Assembly: GCF_001895265.1 (NCBI RefSeq)
Contig: NZ_CP016796.1
Location: 372,001 to 436,000 of the forward strand
Direction: 5' to 3'
Length of the DNA: 64,000 bases
Source of the DNA: Francisella uliginis
Lineage (GTDB): Bacteria > Pseudomonadota > Gammaproteobacteria > Francisellales > Francisellaceae
Shown here: positions 1 to 8,322 of the stretch, in pieces
Numbering within the stretch: position 1 is the first letter of the stretch
Layout of the letters: every line of letters starts with the position of its first letter
The notes under the pieces: generated by a model
Databases searched by the model: none
What the model was told of the DNA's origin: nothing
The model's input: the letters and a program-made list of their open reading frames with translations, nothing else
Translations under genes and position numbers: made by a program

Positions 1-602
1 TGTGTGCTACTAGATGAAGCTATCTTAGCACTAGGTTCTTGCTTAGTTAGTATATAATTTTTAGAAACAGTTTGTTGAGCAGGTTTCTGTTGTGTTGTAG
101 TTGGTGCTTGATTTTGAGAACCTGAATTAGCAACATTAGATTGTTTTTGAATATCTGATGTATTATTCTGGCTGTTTTGAGCACTTTGAGCACTTTGAGC
201 ACTTTGAGCACTTTGAGCACTTTGAGCACTTTGAGCACTTTGAGCACTTTGAGCACTTTGAGCACTTTGAGCACTTTGAGCACTTTGAGCACTTTGAGCA
301 CTTTGAGCACTTTGAGCACTTTGAGCACTTTGAGCACTTTGAGCACTTTGAGCACTTTGAGCACTTTGAGCACTTTGAGCACTTTGAGCACTTTGAGCAC
401 TTTGAGCACTTTGAGCACTTGAAGAGGTATTGCTCTGACTAGTTAGGTTATTTTGCTTAGCACTAGATCCAGATGTTAGCATTGTTGATCCAGAAGCGAC
501 TTTGGTATCTTTTTTGGGTAAGTATAAATCACCTGTTTGACCGCATGATGATAGACCTACGATGCCAGTTGAAATAAATATTAAGGGTAGTAATTTCTTC
601 AT
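1..602 (-). CDS. LptM-like lipoprotein with Ser-Ala-Gln tandem repeat (partial)
   Basis: Reading from the ATG at 602, the frame stays open to the window edge, so the C-terminus is missing. The N-terminus is a lipoprotein signal with lipobox LSSC (Cys20), followed directly by GQTGDLYLP. That resembles the short CG-x-G-x-LY-x-P start of LptM (formerly YifL), which in enterobacteria assists maturation of the LPS translocon. Unlike those short proteins, this one continues with about 27 Ser-Ala-Gln units encoded by a 9-bp repeat, then a Gln/Ser/Thr-rich tail with no recognisable fold. The assignment rests only on the N-terminal motif. The repeat region is probably a disordered outer-membrane-tethered linker. 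The other long frames over the repeat are shadows. Confidence 0.75.
   Translation of the reverse strand, partial: MKKLLPLIFISTGIVGLSSCGQTGDLYLPKKDTKVASGSTMLTSGSSAKQNNLTSQSNTSSSAQSAQSAQSAQSAQSAQSAQSAQSAQSAQSAQSAQSAQSAQSAQSAQSAQSAQSAQSAQSAQSAQSAQSAQSAQSAQSAQNSQNNTSDIQKQSNVANSGSQNQAPTTTQQKPAQQTVSKNYILTKQEPSAKIASSSST
172..420. repeat. 9-bp tandem repeat (about 27 copies) inside the lipoprotein gene
   Basis: The unit GAGCACTTT is repeated head to tail, essentially without variation, about 27 times. On the minus strand it reads AGT GCT CAA, giving Ser-Ala-Gln. Because the unit is a multiple of three, gain or loss of copies keeps the frame and only changes protein length. The perfect uniformity suggests recent slippage, so copy number is likely to vary between strains. 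Confidence 0.95.
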
Positions 603-732
603 CTTAAGTATAATTTTTTAGATACTCATTGATTTTAAATTTAACAATAAATATAGATATTAGCAATTGGATTATCTATTTAATTTTGAAAATGGTAAAA
701 TTTTATAACTTTTGTCTTCTCGTTATAATTGT

Positions 733-2772
733 ATGGAATTTGTTGATTTTGCTGGGGTTGGTGAAGCAACTGTAAAAGCACTTGCTAAATATAATTTACA
801 TACTCCAGAAGATCTATTAACTATTTTTCCTAGAGAGTATAAGGATACGCGCTATATAACTGCTATAAGAGATTTAGTCAGTGATAAAAAGTTCTTAATA
901 GAAGGTCAAGTTAGTAATATAAGCTATAAAAAATTTGGCAAGAAATTTTTACGCTTTACGGTAAGTGATGAAACTGGTATTTGTACGATTGTGTTGTTTA
1001 AGTTTTATCCTAATCAAATAGCTATGCTAGAAAGAGCACAGTACGTTAGATGTTATGGTAAGGTTGAGTTATCTTTGAACCCACAGATGGTACATCCGGA
1101 GTGGGCTATAGTAAATAATGGTAATAGTTCGTTAGAACAAAAGTTATCTGCTGTTTACAAGATTAAAAAAGTTTCCGATAAGCTTATAGCAAAGATAATA
1201 TCTAAAATTTTATATGAGAAAAAAGTTGTAAATATATTGCCACAAGAGTACTTAAAACAGTATGGTCTAATGAGTTTTGTAGATGCTCTTTATTATGTTC
1301 ATGCACTAACAAACTCAATTGATGATAAATACTTACTCAAGGCGAGACAGTCCATTAAATTTGAGGAGATGCTAGCTTATAAATTAGCTGAAGAAAGTAT
1401 CAAAAAAGATATGACTAAACCATTATCGCCAGAACTTTCTTTAGGATTGAAAGAGAAGCAAAGTTTTCTTGAGAAGCTTCCTTATAGTCTTACAAATGCA
1501 CAGTCTCGAGCAATTAATGAGATTTTGGCTGGTATTGAACAAAGAAATACTATGATAAGGCTTCTTCAAGGAGATGTCGGTGCTGGTAAGACTATCGTGG
1601 CGGCTATGGCTTTGTACGCTACTGTAAAATCAGGATACCAAGCAGCAATAATGGCACCGACGGAGATTTTGGCCGAGCAGCATTTTAGTTTTTTATCGGA
1701 TTATTTCTCTAGCTTTGAAATTGAGGTTGTACCTTTGTTAGGTAAATTGACTGCAAAACAAACTAGAGAGAGTCTTGAAAAGATAAAAACTCTTGAAAAT
1801 TGTATCGTTGTTGGTACGCATGCGATTTTCCAGGATAGAGTAGAGTATTGTAATCTAGGTCTAGTTGTGGTTGATGAGCAACATAGATTTGGTGTTGAAC
1901 AACGCTTAGCACTAATAAATAAAACTTCTGCTAATGGTAATAAATTGGCCCCACACCAGCTTATAATCTCAGCTACTCCAATTCCTAGGACATTAGCTAT
2001 GACGCTATATGGTAATCTGAAATTATCTATACTTGATGAATTACCTCCTAATCGTAAGCCAATTGTAACAACAGTGTTAAATCGTGCAAAAAAAGAAAGC
2101 CTAATTACAAAGCTCAAAGATGCAGTATCTAGAGGTGAGCAAATTTACTGGGTTTGTCCACTTGTTGAAGAATCTGAAGATCTTGACTTTTTACAAGACG
2201 TTAAAACTCTACATAAGGAGCTCTCAGATTACTTAGGTCAAGAGAGAGTTGGGCTTGTATACGGTAGTATGAAATCTAAAGAAAAGCTCGAAGAGATGAA
2301 TGCTTTTAAATCAGCAAAGTATGATGTACTAGTAGCAACAACTGTTATAGAAGTTGGTGTTGATGTGCCAAATGCTAGTATCATGATAATTGATAATGCA
2401 GAGAGACTAGGGATATCTCAGCTTCATCAACTTAGAGGTCGAGTTGGTAGAGGAGCAAAAGAGAGCTTTTGTGTACTTTTATATGGTGATAGAATTAGTG
2501 AGGTTGGTAAAAAAAGATTATCACTAGTTAGAGAGTCGCAAGATGGTTTTTATCTGGCTGAAAAGGATTTGGAAATTCGTGGTGCCGGAGATATATTGGG
2601 CAAAGAGCAATCTGGAGTTTCAACTTTTAAAACCTTTGATATAAATGAATATTATGATAATTATGAAAAAGTTGCTCAGTTAGCAGAGACGGTTGTACAA
2701 AAGAGTCCTGACATTGCAAAAAAACTAGTAAATAAATGGTTTAATAAAAGAGTTAACTATGTGGACGTGTAA
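733..2772 (+). CDS. recG: ATP-dependent DNA helicase RecG
   Basis: RecG is a double-strand DNA translocase that remodels stalled forks and Holliday junctions. The protein opens with a helix-hairpin-helix-like GVGEATVKALAKYNLHT, then an OB-fold wedge domain. The helicase core shows Walker A GDVGAGKT (about residues 280-287), a DEQH box (about 379-382), SATPIPRTLAMT and QLRGRVGRG motifs. The start is uncertain. The ATG at 733 gives 679 residues, and an in-frame TTG at 712 gives 686, nearer the 693 of E. coli. Neither has a convincing ribosome site. A small membrane-protein gene follows after 3 nt, so the two are probably co-transcribed. Confidence 0.95.
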   Translation: MEFVDFAGVGEATVKALAKYNLHTPEDLLTIFPREYKDTRYITAIRDLVSDKKFLIEGQVSNISYKKFGKKFLRFTVSDETGICTIVLFKFYPNQIAMLERAQYVRCYGKVELSLNPQMVHPEWAIVNNGNSSLEQKLSAVYKIKKVSDKLIAKIISKILYEKKVVNILPQEYLKQYGLMSFVDALYYVHALTNSIDDKYLLKARQSIKFEEMLAYKLAEESIKKDMTKPLSPELSLGLKEKQSFLEKLPYSLTNAQSRAINEILAGIEQRNTMIRLLQGDVGAGKTIVAAMALYATVKSGYQAAIMAPTEILAEQHFSFLSDYFSSFEIEVVPLLGKLTAKQTRESLEKIKTLENCIVVGTHAIFQDRVEYCNLGLVVVDEQHRFGVEQRLALINKTSANGNKLAPHQLIISATPIPRTLAMTLYGNLKLSILDELPPNRKPIVTTVLNRAKKESLITKLKDAVSRGEQIYWVCPLVEESEDLDFLQDVKTLHKELSDYLGQERVGLVYGSMKSKEKLEEMNAFKSAKYDVLVATTVIEVGVDVPNASIMIIDNAERLGISQLHQLRGRVGRGAKESFCVLLYGDRISEVGKKRLSLVRESQDGFYLAEKDLEIRGAGDILGKEQSGVSTFKTFDINEYYDNYEKVAQLAETVVQKSPDIAKKLVNKWFNKRVNYVDV

Positions 2773-2775
2773 AAA

Positions 2776-2976
2776 ATGATTTTAGCAAGTATTGTGGCTG
2801 TAATTGTAGCTTTGTTGTTTACCTTATTAATAGCTAGACCCCTCTACAAATTCAGTATTAAGAGAGGAAAATTAGCTTCAGTGAAAGATTATACTATTAA
2901 TGCAATTATTTTAGCTTTTGTATTTTTCTGTCTAAGTAGTTTTATATATATAGTTTTGTTAAATATCCTTTATTAA
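2776..2976 (+). CDS. small two-helix membrane protein, unknown function
   Basis: A 66-residue protein whose ATG lies 3 nt after the recG stop. Two hydrophobic segments (about residues 2-20 and 44-65) flank a basic loop containing YKFSIKRGKL, consistent with a double-spanning inner-membrane protein. I do not recognise a family. The close coupling to recG and the clean membrane topology argue that it is real, but nothing indicates what it does. Confidence 0.6.
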   Translation: MILASIVAVIVALLFTLLIARPLYKFSIKRGKLASVKDYTINAIILAFVFFCLSSFIYIVLLNILY

Positions 2977-3035
2977 TATTTCTGTTGTCTAATCATATAA
3001 AAAAGCTTAATATTTGCCTTAATTATTTTTTTTGA

Positions 3036-3926
3036 ATGGTCGTGAATATGTATTTTATTGTTATTTTTTTAGTTATAGCACTTTCTGCTTTGTGCATGGT
3101 TTATATGTTATATAAACTTTTAAAGGGGCATGATCAATATCCTGTGCAAAGTTTGTCTCAAAAAATAGCTTTAGCGTGTACCGGAATAATTTCTTTTGTG
3201 GCTGATACCATAGGTGTAGGGAGTTTTGCTGTTAATATAGCTATTGCAAAAACTTTTAAATTAGTAAAAGATGTTGAGCTTCCTGGATTTGTAAATGGTG
3301 CTCAAATTATACCAGGAGCTATTGAGGCGGTTTTCTTTTTAGGTGTATTGCATGTTGATTTTGTTACTTTAGTAGTTCTTGTGCTTGGGGCAACATTAGG
3401 TGGTTTTATTGGAGGTATATTTGCTTCAAAAATTAATGCCACAGCAGTTAGGCTTATCATGATATTTGCATTTGTTGGAGTTATTCTTTTATTACTTGGT
3501 AATTTGTTTAATATCCTACCTGTAGGGGGAGATTTATTAAAACTATCCGGGATTAAACTTATTGTTGGCTTTATAGGGATGTTTTTTGCAGGATTTTTAG
3601 TCTGTTTCGGTGTTGGGTTATTCGCTTTAGTCGAGGCTATACTATTTTTACTTGGAATGTCGCCAAAAGTTGCGTTTCCAATTATGACAACAGCAGGAGC
3701 TATTCAGCAACCTGTTACTACATTTGCATTTCTAATAAATAATACAATACCTCTTAAAAAAGCTTTGATAGTTGGTTGTTTTGGGATTATTGGAGTATTT
3801 ATTGGAGTTAATATTGTTACAATGCTATCAACAGATGGATTGCATTGGTTGTTAGTTGTAGTTATCGGTTATAACACAATATCTTTAATTAGATCTTTTA
3901 TAAAATCAAAAGATAATCAAGCTTAA
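3036..3926 (+). CDS. TauE/SafE (TSUP) family permease
   Basis: A 296-residue polytopic membrane protein with about eight hydrophobic segments. Two related halves each carry a small-residue-rich motif (GVGSFAVNIAIAK near residue 66, and a similar stretch around TTAGAIQQPVTTFAF). This is the pattern of the sulfite exporter TauE/SafE family, which moves sulfur-containing organic or inorganic anions. The substrate cannot be told from sequence. An internal ATG at 3048 is an alternative start. The gene lies between recG and fumA without obvious operon coupling. A second, unrelated-looking member of the family is encoded at 38919. Confidence 0.8.
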   Translation: MVVNMYFIVIFLVIALSALCMVYMLYKLLKGHDQYPVQSLSQKIALACTGIISFVADTIGVGSFAVNIAIAKTFKLVKDVELPGFVNGAQIIPGAIEAVFFLGVLHVDFVTLVVLVLGATLGGFIGGIFASKINATAVRLIMIFAFVGVILLLLGNLFNILPVGGDLLKLSGIKLIVGFIGMFFAGFLVCFGVGLFALVEAILFLLGMSPKVAFPIMTTAGAIQQPVTTFAFLINNTIPLKKALIVGCFGIIGVFIGVNIVTMLSTDGLHWLLVVVIGYNTISLIRSFIKSKDNQA

Positions 3927-3992
3927 AAATTACCTTATTACTGTTATAATATTTATTGAAATTTAATATTTTCCAATGAGAGGATTCCTAAA

Positions 3993-5504
3993 ATGGCAGT
4001 TATTAAAACAGAAGATCTAATAAATAGTGTTGCAGAAGCACTTCAGTATATTTCTTATTATCATCCAAAAGATTTTGTTGATGCGATGTATGAAGCATAT
4101 CAACGTGAAGAGTCAAAACCAGCAAAAGATGCAATGGCTCAAATCCTTATAAATTCAAGAATGTCAGCAACTGGTAAACGTCCAATTTGCCAAGATACTG
4201 GTATGGTTTGTGCATTTGTCAAAGTTGGTATGGATGCAAAACTTGATAAAACAGATAGAACGATTACGGAGCTTGTTAATGAAGGTGTTCGTAGAGGTTA
4301 TGCAGATGAGCATAATCCACTTAGAGCGTCTATGGTTTTCCCACCTCATGGAGCTAGAAAAAATACAAAAGATAATACTCCAGCGATTGTGCATATTGAT
4401 TTAGTCCACGGTGATAAAATTGATATTGATATTGCTGCAAAAGGTGGCGGATCAGAGTTTAAATCAAAATTCAAAGTATTAAACCCTAGTGATAGTATTG
4501 TTGATTGGGTTGAGGAAATGCTGCCAACTATGGGTGCTGGTTGGTGTCCTCCTGGAATTATTGGTATTGGTGTTGGTGGTACCGCTGAAAAAGCTATGCT
4601 TTTAGCAAAAGAATCTCTTGGCGAAGAGATTAATATGCAGGATATTATTAAAAATGGTCCTCAAAATGAAACTGAACAGTTAAGATTGGATATCTATAAC
4701 CGTGTTAATGCTTTAGGTATAGGTGCACAAGGTCTTGGTGGTTTAACAACTGTTTTAGATGTTAAAGTAAATGAGTATCCTACGCATGCAGCATGTAAGC
4801 CTGTAGCACTTATTCCAAATTGTGCTGCCACACGTCACGTACATTTCACATTAGATGGTTCTGGTACTGTTGATTTGCCAGCTCCTAAATTAGAAGATTG
4901 GCCTGTTATTGAACAAGATCAAGATGCTGATGTTAAAAGAATAAATCTTGATACTGTTACTAAAGAGGAAGTTCAATCTTTAAGATCTGGAGATAATATT
5001 TTAATAAGTGGTAAGATCTTAACTGGTCGTGATGCAGCGCATAAGCGTTTACAAGATATGTATGATGCTGGTCAAGAGTTTCCTGTAAGCTTAAAAGATA
5101 GATTTATCTACTATGTAGGTCCTGTTGATCCAGTTGGTGATGAGGTTGTAGGGCCTGCTGGACCAACTACAGCTACGCGTATGGATAAATTTACTCCTTT
5201 CATGTTAGAAAAAGCTGGTATAGCAGGAATGATCGGTAAATCTGAAAGAGGTCAGGCAACTATCGATTCTATCAAAAAAAATAAGGCCGTCTATTTTATG
5301 GGAGTTGGTGGAGCTGCTTATCTAATATCTAAGTCAATCAAGAAGGCTGAAGTTGTAGCATTTGCTGATCTTGGGATGGAAGCTATATATGAGTTTGAGG
5401 TTGAAGACATGCCTGTAACGGTAGCAGTTGACTCACTTGGTGTATCAGCACATCAGCAAGGCCCTAAATTATGGAAAGCAAAGATTGCTGAGATCAAGAA
5501 GTAA
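3993..5504 (+). CDS. fumA: fumarate hydratase, class I (iron-sulfur)
   Basis: Interconverts fumarate and L-malate in the TCA cycle using an oxygen-labile [4Fe-4S] cluster. The 503-residue chain contains both class I halves (alpha-like, then beta-like) as in FumA/FumB. Cluster ligands are visible as Cys66 in PICQDTGM, Cys185 in GWCPPG and Cys277 in NCAATRH. The C-terminal half carries GPVDPVGDEVVGPAGPTTATRMD and GVGGAAYL. The start is backed by AGAGGA upstream. A TATAAT at 3945-3950 may be the -10, but no good -35 precedes it. It stands as a single gene. Confidence 0.96.
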   Translation: MAVIKTEDLINSVAEALQYISYYHPKDFVDAMYEAYQREESKPAKDAMAQILINSRMSATGKRPICQDTGMVCAFVKVGMDAKLDKTDRTITELVNEGVRRGYADEHNPLRASMVFPPHGARKNTKDNTPAIVHIDLVHGDKIDIDIAAKGGGSEFKSKFKVLNPSDSIVDWVEEMLPTMGAGWCPPGIIGIGVGGTAEKAMLLAKESLGEEINMQDIIKNGPQNETEQLRLDIYNRVNALGIGAQGLGGLTTVLDVKVNEYPTHAACKPVALIPNCAATRHVHFTLDGSGTVDLPAPKLEDWPVIEQDQDADVKRINLDTVTKEEVQSLRSGDNILISGKILTGRDAAHKRLQDMYDAGQEFPVSLKDRFIYYVGPVDPVGDEVVGPAGPTTATRMDKFTPFMLEKAGIAGMIGKSERGQATIDSIKKNKAVYFMGVGGAAYLISKSIKKAEVVAFADLGMEAIYEFEVEDMPVTVAVDSLGVSAHQQGPKLWKAKIAEIKK

Positions 5505-5562
5505 AACTCTAGATAACTTGTGATAAGATTGATATTGGATTCATAACCAAGAGGATGTAAAA

Positions 5563-5805
5563 ATGAAAAAAATATTATTAACAACTATACTACTAGCGCC
5601 TTTTGTAATTTTTGCCGACTCTAGCAATACTAATGCTAATAATCAGCAACAGCAGAAATTTGAAGCAAGAAAAGCAAAAATTAGTGAAAGAATGCAGAAA
5701 CAAATCACAAGAATGCAACAGCAATTAGATAAGTTACAGCAGAAAAAATCATGTATTGATAAAGCAACTACAAAAGATGCTGTGAAAGCTTGTAAGCCTC
5801 GATAA
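5563..5805 (+). CDS. small secreted coiled-coil protein, unknown function
   Basis: An 80-residue protein with a clear Sec signal peptide (MKKILLTTILLAPFVIFA, cleavage likely after FA-D). The mature part is short, Gln/Lys-rich and helical: QQQQKFEARKAKISERMQKQ, then a heptad-like run ending with two cysteines (KKSCIDKA and VKACKPR) that could form a disulfide. AGAGGATG provides a ribosome site. No family recognised. Probably a small periplasmic protein. Confidence 0.65.
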   Translation: MKKILLTTILLAPFVIFADSSNTNANNQQQQKFEARKAKISERMQKQITRMQQQLDKLQQKKSCIDKATTKDAVKACKPR

Positions 5806-5876
5806 TTAAAAGTTACAAATAGTCTCAGGATATTTTCTCTAAAAATCCAAAATTCAAGATAAAAAAGGTTAAATTT

Positions 5877-6023
5877 ATGCAAGATATAGTATTTTTTATT
5901 ATAAAGATATTCTTTGTTGTTTTAGCAGTGTCTGTGATAGGTATATTAGCAACAATAATTTTTAAAAAACCTAAGCAAAATGATGATTTAAATATAACAA
6001 ATGAGAGTTCTGGTAAAGATTAG
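5877..6023 (+). CDS. 48-aa single-pass membrane protein
   Basis: A short gene: ATG at 5877 after an AAAGG-like site, TAG at 6021-6023. The protein has one hydrophobic helix (about residues 4-29) followed by KKPKQNDDLN and a polar tail, giving an N-out or N-in single-span topology with a positive charge cluster after the helix. It sits between the small secreted protein and the acetyltransferase gene, which begins 18 nt later. No family recognised. The ribosome site and charge distribution support coding, but the short length leaves doubt. Confidence 0.5.
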   Translation: MQDIVFFIIKIFFVVLAVSVIGILATIIFKKPKQNDDLNITNESSGKD

Positions 6024-6041
6024 CATCTTTTAGGTGAATTT

Positions 6042-6506
6042 ATGAGTATTGTTGAAATAGATCATAGCAATAATGATATTTACTATAACTTATCTCAAGT
6101 ATATGAAGCAGAGTTTGCACCTCTAACCGGAGAATTTCCGGATAAAAATGGCTTATATAAAGTTCAAACTGAAGTTGTTAATACCGAAAATACTTACGGT
6201 TATCTCAAATATTTTGAGCAAATCCCTATTGGTTTTATGGTTATTAAAGATCTAAGTAAATGTTTTGATGTTGCAGAGTTTTTTATATTGCCTGGTTTTA
6301 GAAGACAAAAACAGGGTTTAAAGTTTGCACAAGATATTTTTTTAAAGCATAAGGGGTGTTGGCAAATTAGACAAATACAGGGAGCAGATTATGCGACTAC
6401 CTTTTGGAGAAAAGCTGTTTTCAATTTAGTGGGTCAGAATTATTATGAATCAATAGAGAATGATCCAGAATGGGGTGAAGTTACTAAACAGACTTTTACT
6501 ATTTAA
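6042..6506 (+). CDS. GNAT-family N-acetyltransferase
   Basis: A 154-residue protein with the layout of a GCN5-related acetyltransferase. The core beta strand IGFMVIKDLSKCFDVAEFFILPGFR leads into the acetyl-CoA-binding RRQKQGLKFAQDIF region (the R/Q-x-x-G-x-G/A signature, here degenerate), followed by a Trp-rich C-terminal strand. The substrate is unknown. AGGTG lies upstream of the ATG. It may share a transcript with the small membrane gene before it and the Nudix gene after it. Confidence 0.65.
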   Translation: MSIVEIDHSNNDIYYNLSQVYEAEFAPLTGEFPDKNGLYKVQTEVVNTENTYGYLKYFEQIPIGFMVIKDLSKCFDVAEFFILPGFRRQKQGLKFAQDIFLKHKGCWQIRQIQGADYATTFWRKAVFNLVGQNYYESIENDPEWGEVTKQTFTI

Positions 6507-6624
6507 AATTGTAATTTTATATTTGACTGTATTTTCCTGTAGTTATTACTTGTTATTAATGATTAATCTCAATCTTGTTATATGGTATATTTTATCTTAT
6601 TTGATTTTGAAAAAAGATAGAGTA

Positions 6625-7230
6625 ATGAATAAAGATAATATCTTTGAATTTATAAAGAAAGTTCAAGCAATAGCTCATACTGGAGTGGTTTATTCAAAAT
6701 GTGAATATGCACTAGATAATTATCATGAGCTTCTTGAGTTAAGTACTAAAATGCTCCATGAATATATAAAGTCAGACGTTCAACCATATGATATTTATTT
6801 AGGAACTCATTATCCAACACCTCAGCCTGGAGTTAGGGTAGTTATATTTAAAGAAGGTAAGCTTTTGATGGCTCAAGATGCAGATACACCAGGTGAGTGG
6901 ACTATACCTGGTGGGTGGTGTGATATTGATCTTTCACCAGTTGAGACATGTGTCAAAGAAGTAAAAGAAGAAACAGGGTATGATGTTGAAGTCACTAAGT
7001 TTTTAGCACTAATGGATCGAAACAAATATACTCAAAGTGAAATTTATAATGTCTATAGTTTAGTTTTTTTAGCTGAGATTGTTGGAGGTGAAAATAATCC
7101 TAATTTCGAAGTTGATGAAGTTGACTTTTTTGAGTTAGATAACTTACCTAAATTGTCGCATAAATTAACTAAAGAAGAATTAGATATTATCTTAGAAGCC
7201 TATAAAAATAATCAAATATATTACGAGTAG
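6625..7230 (+). CDS. Nudix hydrolase with N-terminal Nudix-associated domain
   Basis: Hydrolyses a nucleoside diphosphate linked to another group; the exact substrate is unknown. The Nudix box is seen as GGWCDIDLSPVETC plus VKEVKEETGY, the variant with Asp in place of the usual first Glu. That variant is common in Nudix enzymes carrying an N-terminal helical domain, and such a domain is present here over residues 1-65. An upstream extension to 6460 exists in the same frame but overlaps the acetyltransferase gene and is hydrophobic. The ATG at 6625 (201 residues) fits the family better. Confidence 0.8.
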   Translation: MNKDNIFEFIKKVQAIAHTGVVYSKCEYALDNYHELLELSTKMLHEYIKSDVQPYDIYLGTHYPTPQPGVRVVIFKEGKLLMAQDADTPGEWTIPGGWCDIDLSPVETCVKEVKEETGYDVEVTKFLALMDRNKYTQSEIYNVYSLVFLAEIVGGENNPNFEVDEVDFFELDNLPKLSHKLTKEELDIILEAYKNNQIYYE

Positions 7231-7280
7231 GGTTTACATTTGGATTATAGATAAATACCATTTGTACTAATTTAGTAAAA

Positions 7281-7916
7281 ATGAAAAATCAAATGGTAAT
7301 TTTAGGCGTACATCTAACAATAATTTTAAAATTTATAGTAACACTTTTAGCTATAATTAACCCTTTTTCTATTTCTGGAATATATTTAGATGCCGTAGAT
7401 TCTCTAGATAAAAAAGAGCAAAATACCTTTGCTTTTACTGTTGCGATTGCAGTGTTAATAACACTTATAATTGTAACTTGGATAGGTATTAGTGTTTTAA
7501 ATGCTTTTGGTATAAATATTGATGCTTTTAGGTTTGGTGGGGGTGTTATAGTACTTTTCTTTGGTTTAAGAGTTATAGGTGTTATCCCTCCAATGCCAAC
7601 GTCAAAAGCTCAGCAAGATACTAGGAAACTAGCGATTGTACCTATTGCAATACCATTGATTGCAGGTCCTGGATCATTAGTTGCAACAATCTCAGATGTC
7701 CATGTTTACTTTACAACATCAGAAACAAAAATTGTTGCTTCTGGATGTGTGCTGTTAGTTACTTTAATGTTGTGGATATTTTTTAGAGAATTACCTAGAA
7801 TTTTAGATGTTTTAGGTCATAATGTTATGGATATTATTGCTAAAATAATGGGACTATTTCTAACCGCTTTAGCTGTTGAAATGATGTTTGATGGTATAAA
7901 AGGCTTCTTTTTTTAA
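7281..7916 (+). CDS. MarC-family integral membrane protein
   Basis: A 211-residue inner-membrane protein of the MarC (UPF0056) family. It shows the paired helical repeats with LLAIINPFSISGIYL near the N-terminus, FGGGVIVLFFGLRVI, and VPIAIPLIAGPGSLVATI in the middle. Despite the name, MarC proteins are not established as drug-resistance factors, and their transport role is unresolved. The C-terminal helix (IIAKIMGLF...MMFDG) has a decayed copy about 285 nt downstream of the stop. The gap between this gene and the next one (7917-8322) holds only that remnant and a MITE-like element. Confidence 0.85.
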   Translation: MKNQMVILGVHLTIILKFIVTLLAIINPFSISGIYLDAVDSLDKKEQNTFAFTVAIAVLITLIIVTWIGISVLNAFGINIDAFRFGGGVIVLFFGLRVIGVIPPMPTSKAQQDTRKLAIVPIAIPLIAGPGSLVATISDVHVYFTTSETKIVASGCVLLVTLMLWIFFRELPRILDVLGHNVMDIIAKIMGLFLTALAVEMMFDGIKGFFF

Positions 7917-8033
7917 TACTCTAGTCAAAATTAAATACCAGATTGTTATGTAATATTAAAAGTATTTAATTTGCTAGCTAAATTAATTTAAAAGAGATTG
8001 ATATTTTAAAAAGTAGCTGTGAAAATAATAAAC

Positions 8034-8176
8034 ATATAGTCAATCCGACTGTATTGTGTAATCTTATGCAGTCATCCTGAACTTGATTCAGGATCTCTTC
8101 ACTTTGGCTAGGAGATTCCGGATCAAGTCCGGAATGACAGGTTTTATTTTACTTGAGTCATTCGGATTAACTATAT
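8034..8176. mobile_element. 143-bp MITE-like element with terminal inverted repeats
   Basis: A 15-bp end ATATAGTCAATCCGA (8034-8048) is matched in inverted orientation, with one mismatch, by TCGGATTAACTATAT (8162-8176). The interior has no coding capacity and contains a GTCAT...ATGAC double-hairpin palindrome. Size, non-coding interior and inverted ends fit a miniature inverted-repeat transposable element. The TA dinucleotides at both tips would suit mobilisation by an IS630/Tc1-type transposase, which is inference. No transposase is encoded in the window. Confidence 0.6.
8071..8138. repeat. GTCAT-type double-hairpin palindrome, copy 1
   Basis: Two hairpins face each other: GTCAT, stem CCTGAA/TTCAGG, ATCTC, then GAGAT, stem TCCGGA/TCCGGA, ATGAC. 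The two halves are also inverted copies of one another. It lies inside the MITE-like element. Related copies occur at 59040, 60304 and 60471. Confidence 0.85.
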
Positions 8177-8200
8177 TATGAATAGAGGGTATATTAGGTT

Positions 8201-8296
8201 ATGAAAATGATTGCTAAATTGTTATGTTTGTTCTCCGCCGTTTTTACCGTTGAGATTATGTTTGATGGTTTAGTAGAAGATTTGTTTTTCTTTTAG
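8201..8296 (+). pseudogene. decayed duplicate of the marC 3' end
   Basis: A 31-codon frame reads MKMIAKLLCLFSAVF then TVEIMFDGLVEDLFFF. It aligns with the MarC C-terminus (IIAKIMGLFLTALAVEMMFDG, split here as IIAKIMGLF and ...VEMMFDGIKGFFF). IAK, LF, VE, MFDG and the terminal Phe run are shared, and the DNA is also similar. This is best explained as a partial tandem duplication of the end of marC, now separated from the parent by the MITE-like element. Expression as a micro-protein is possible but unsupported. Confidence 0.65.
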
Positions 8297-8322
8297 TGAA
8301 TTGAATATGTAAGGAAAATGTA

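Noticed and set aside
47-442. Three long frames across the 9-bp repeat encoding Leu-Lys-Val, Phe-Glu-His or Ser-Thr-Leu repeats
   Set aside because: Any repeat of three codons without stops is open in several frames. Only the minus-strand frame from 602 has a lipoprotein signal and a non-repeat continuation on both sides.
1701-2117. 138-codon frame opposite recG
   Set aside because: Lies fully inside recG on the other strand, with no ribosome site and no recognisable protein.
6460-6624. N-terminal extension of the Nudix hydrolase
   Set aside because: It overlaps the acetyltransferase gene and encodes a hydrophobic stretch. The ATG at 6625 gives the expected family length.
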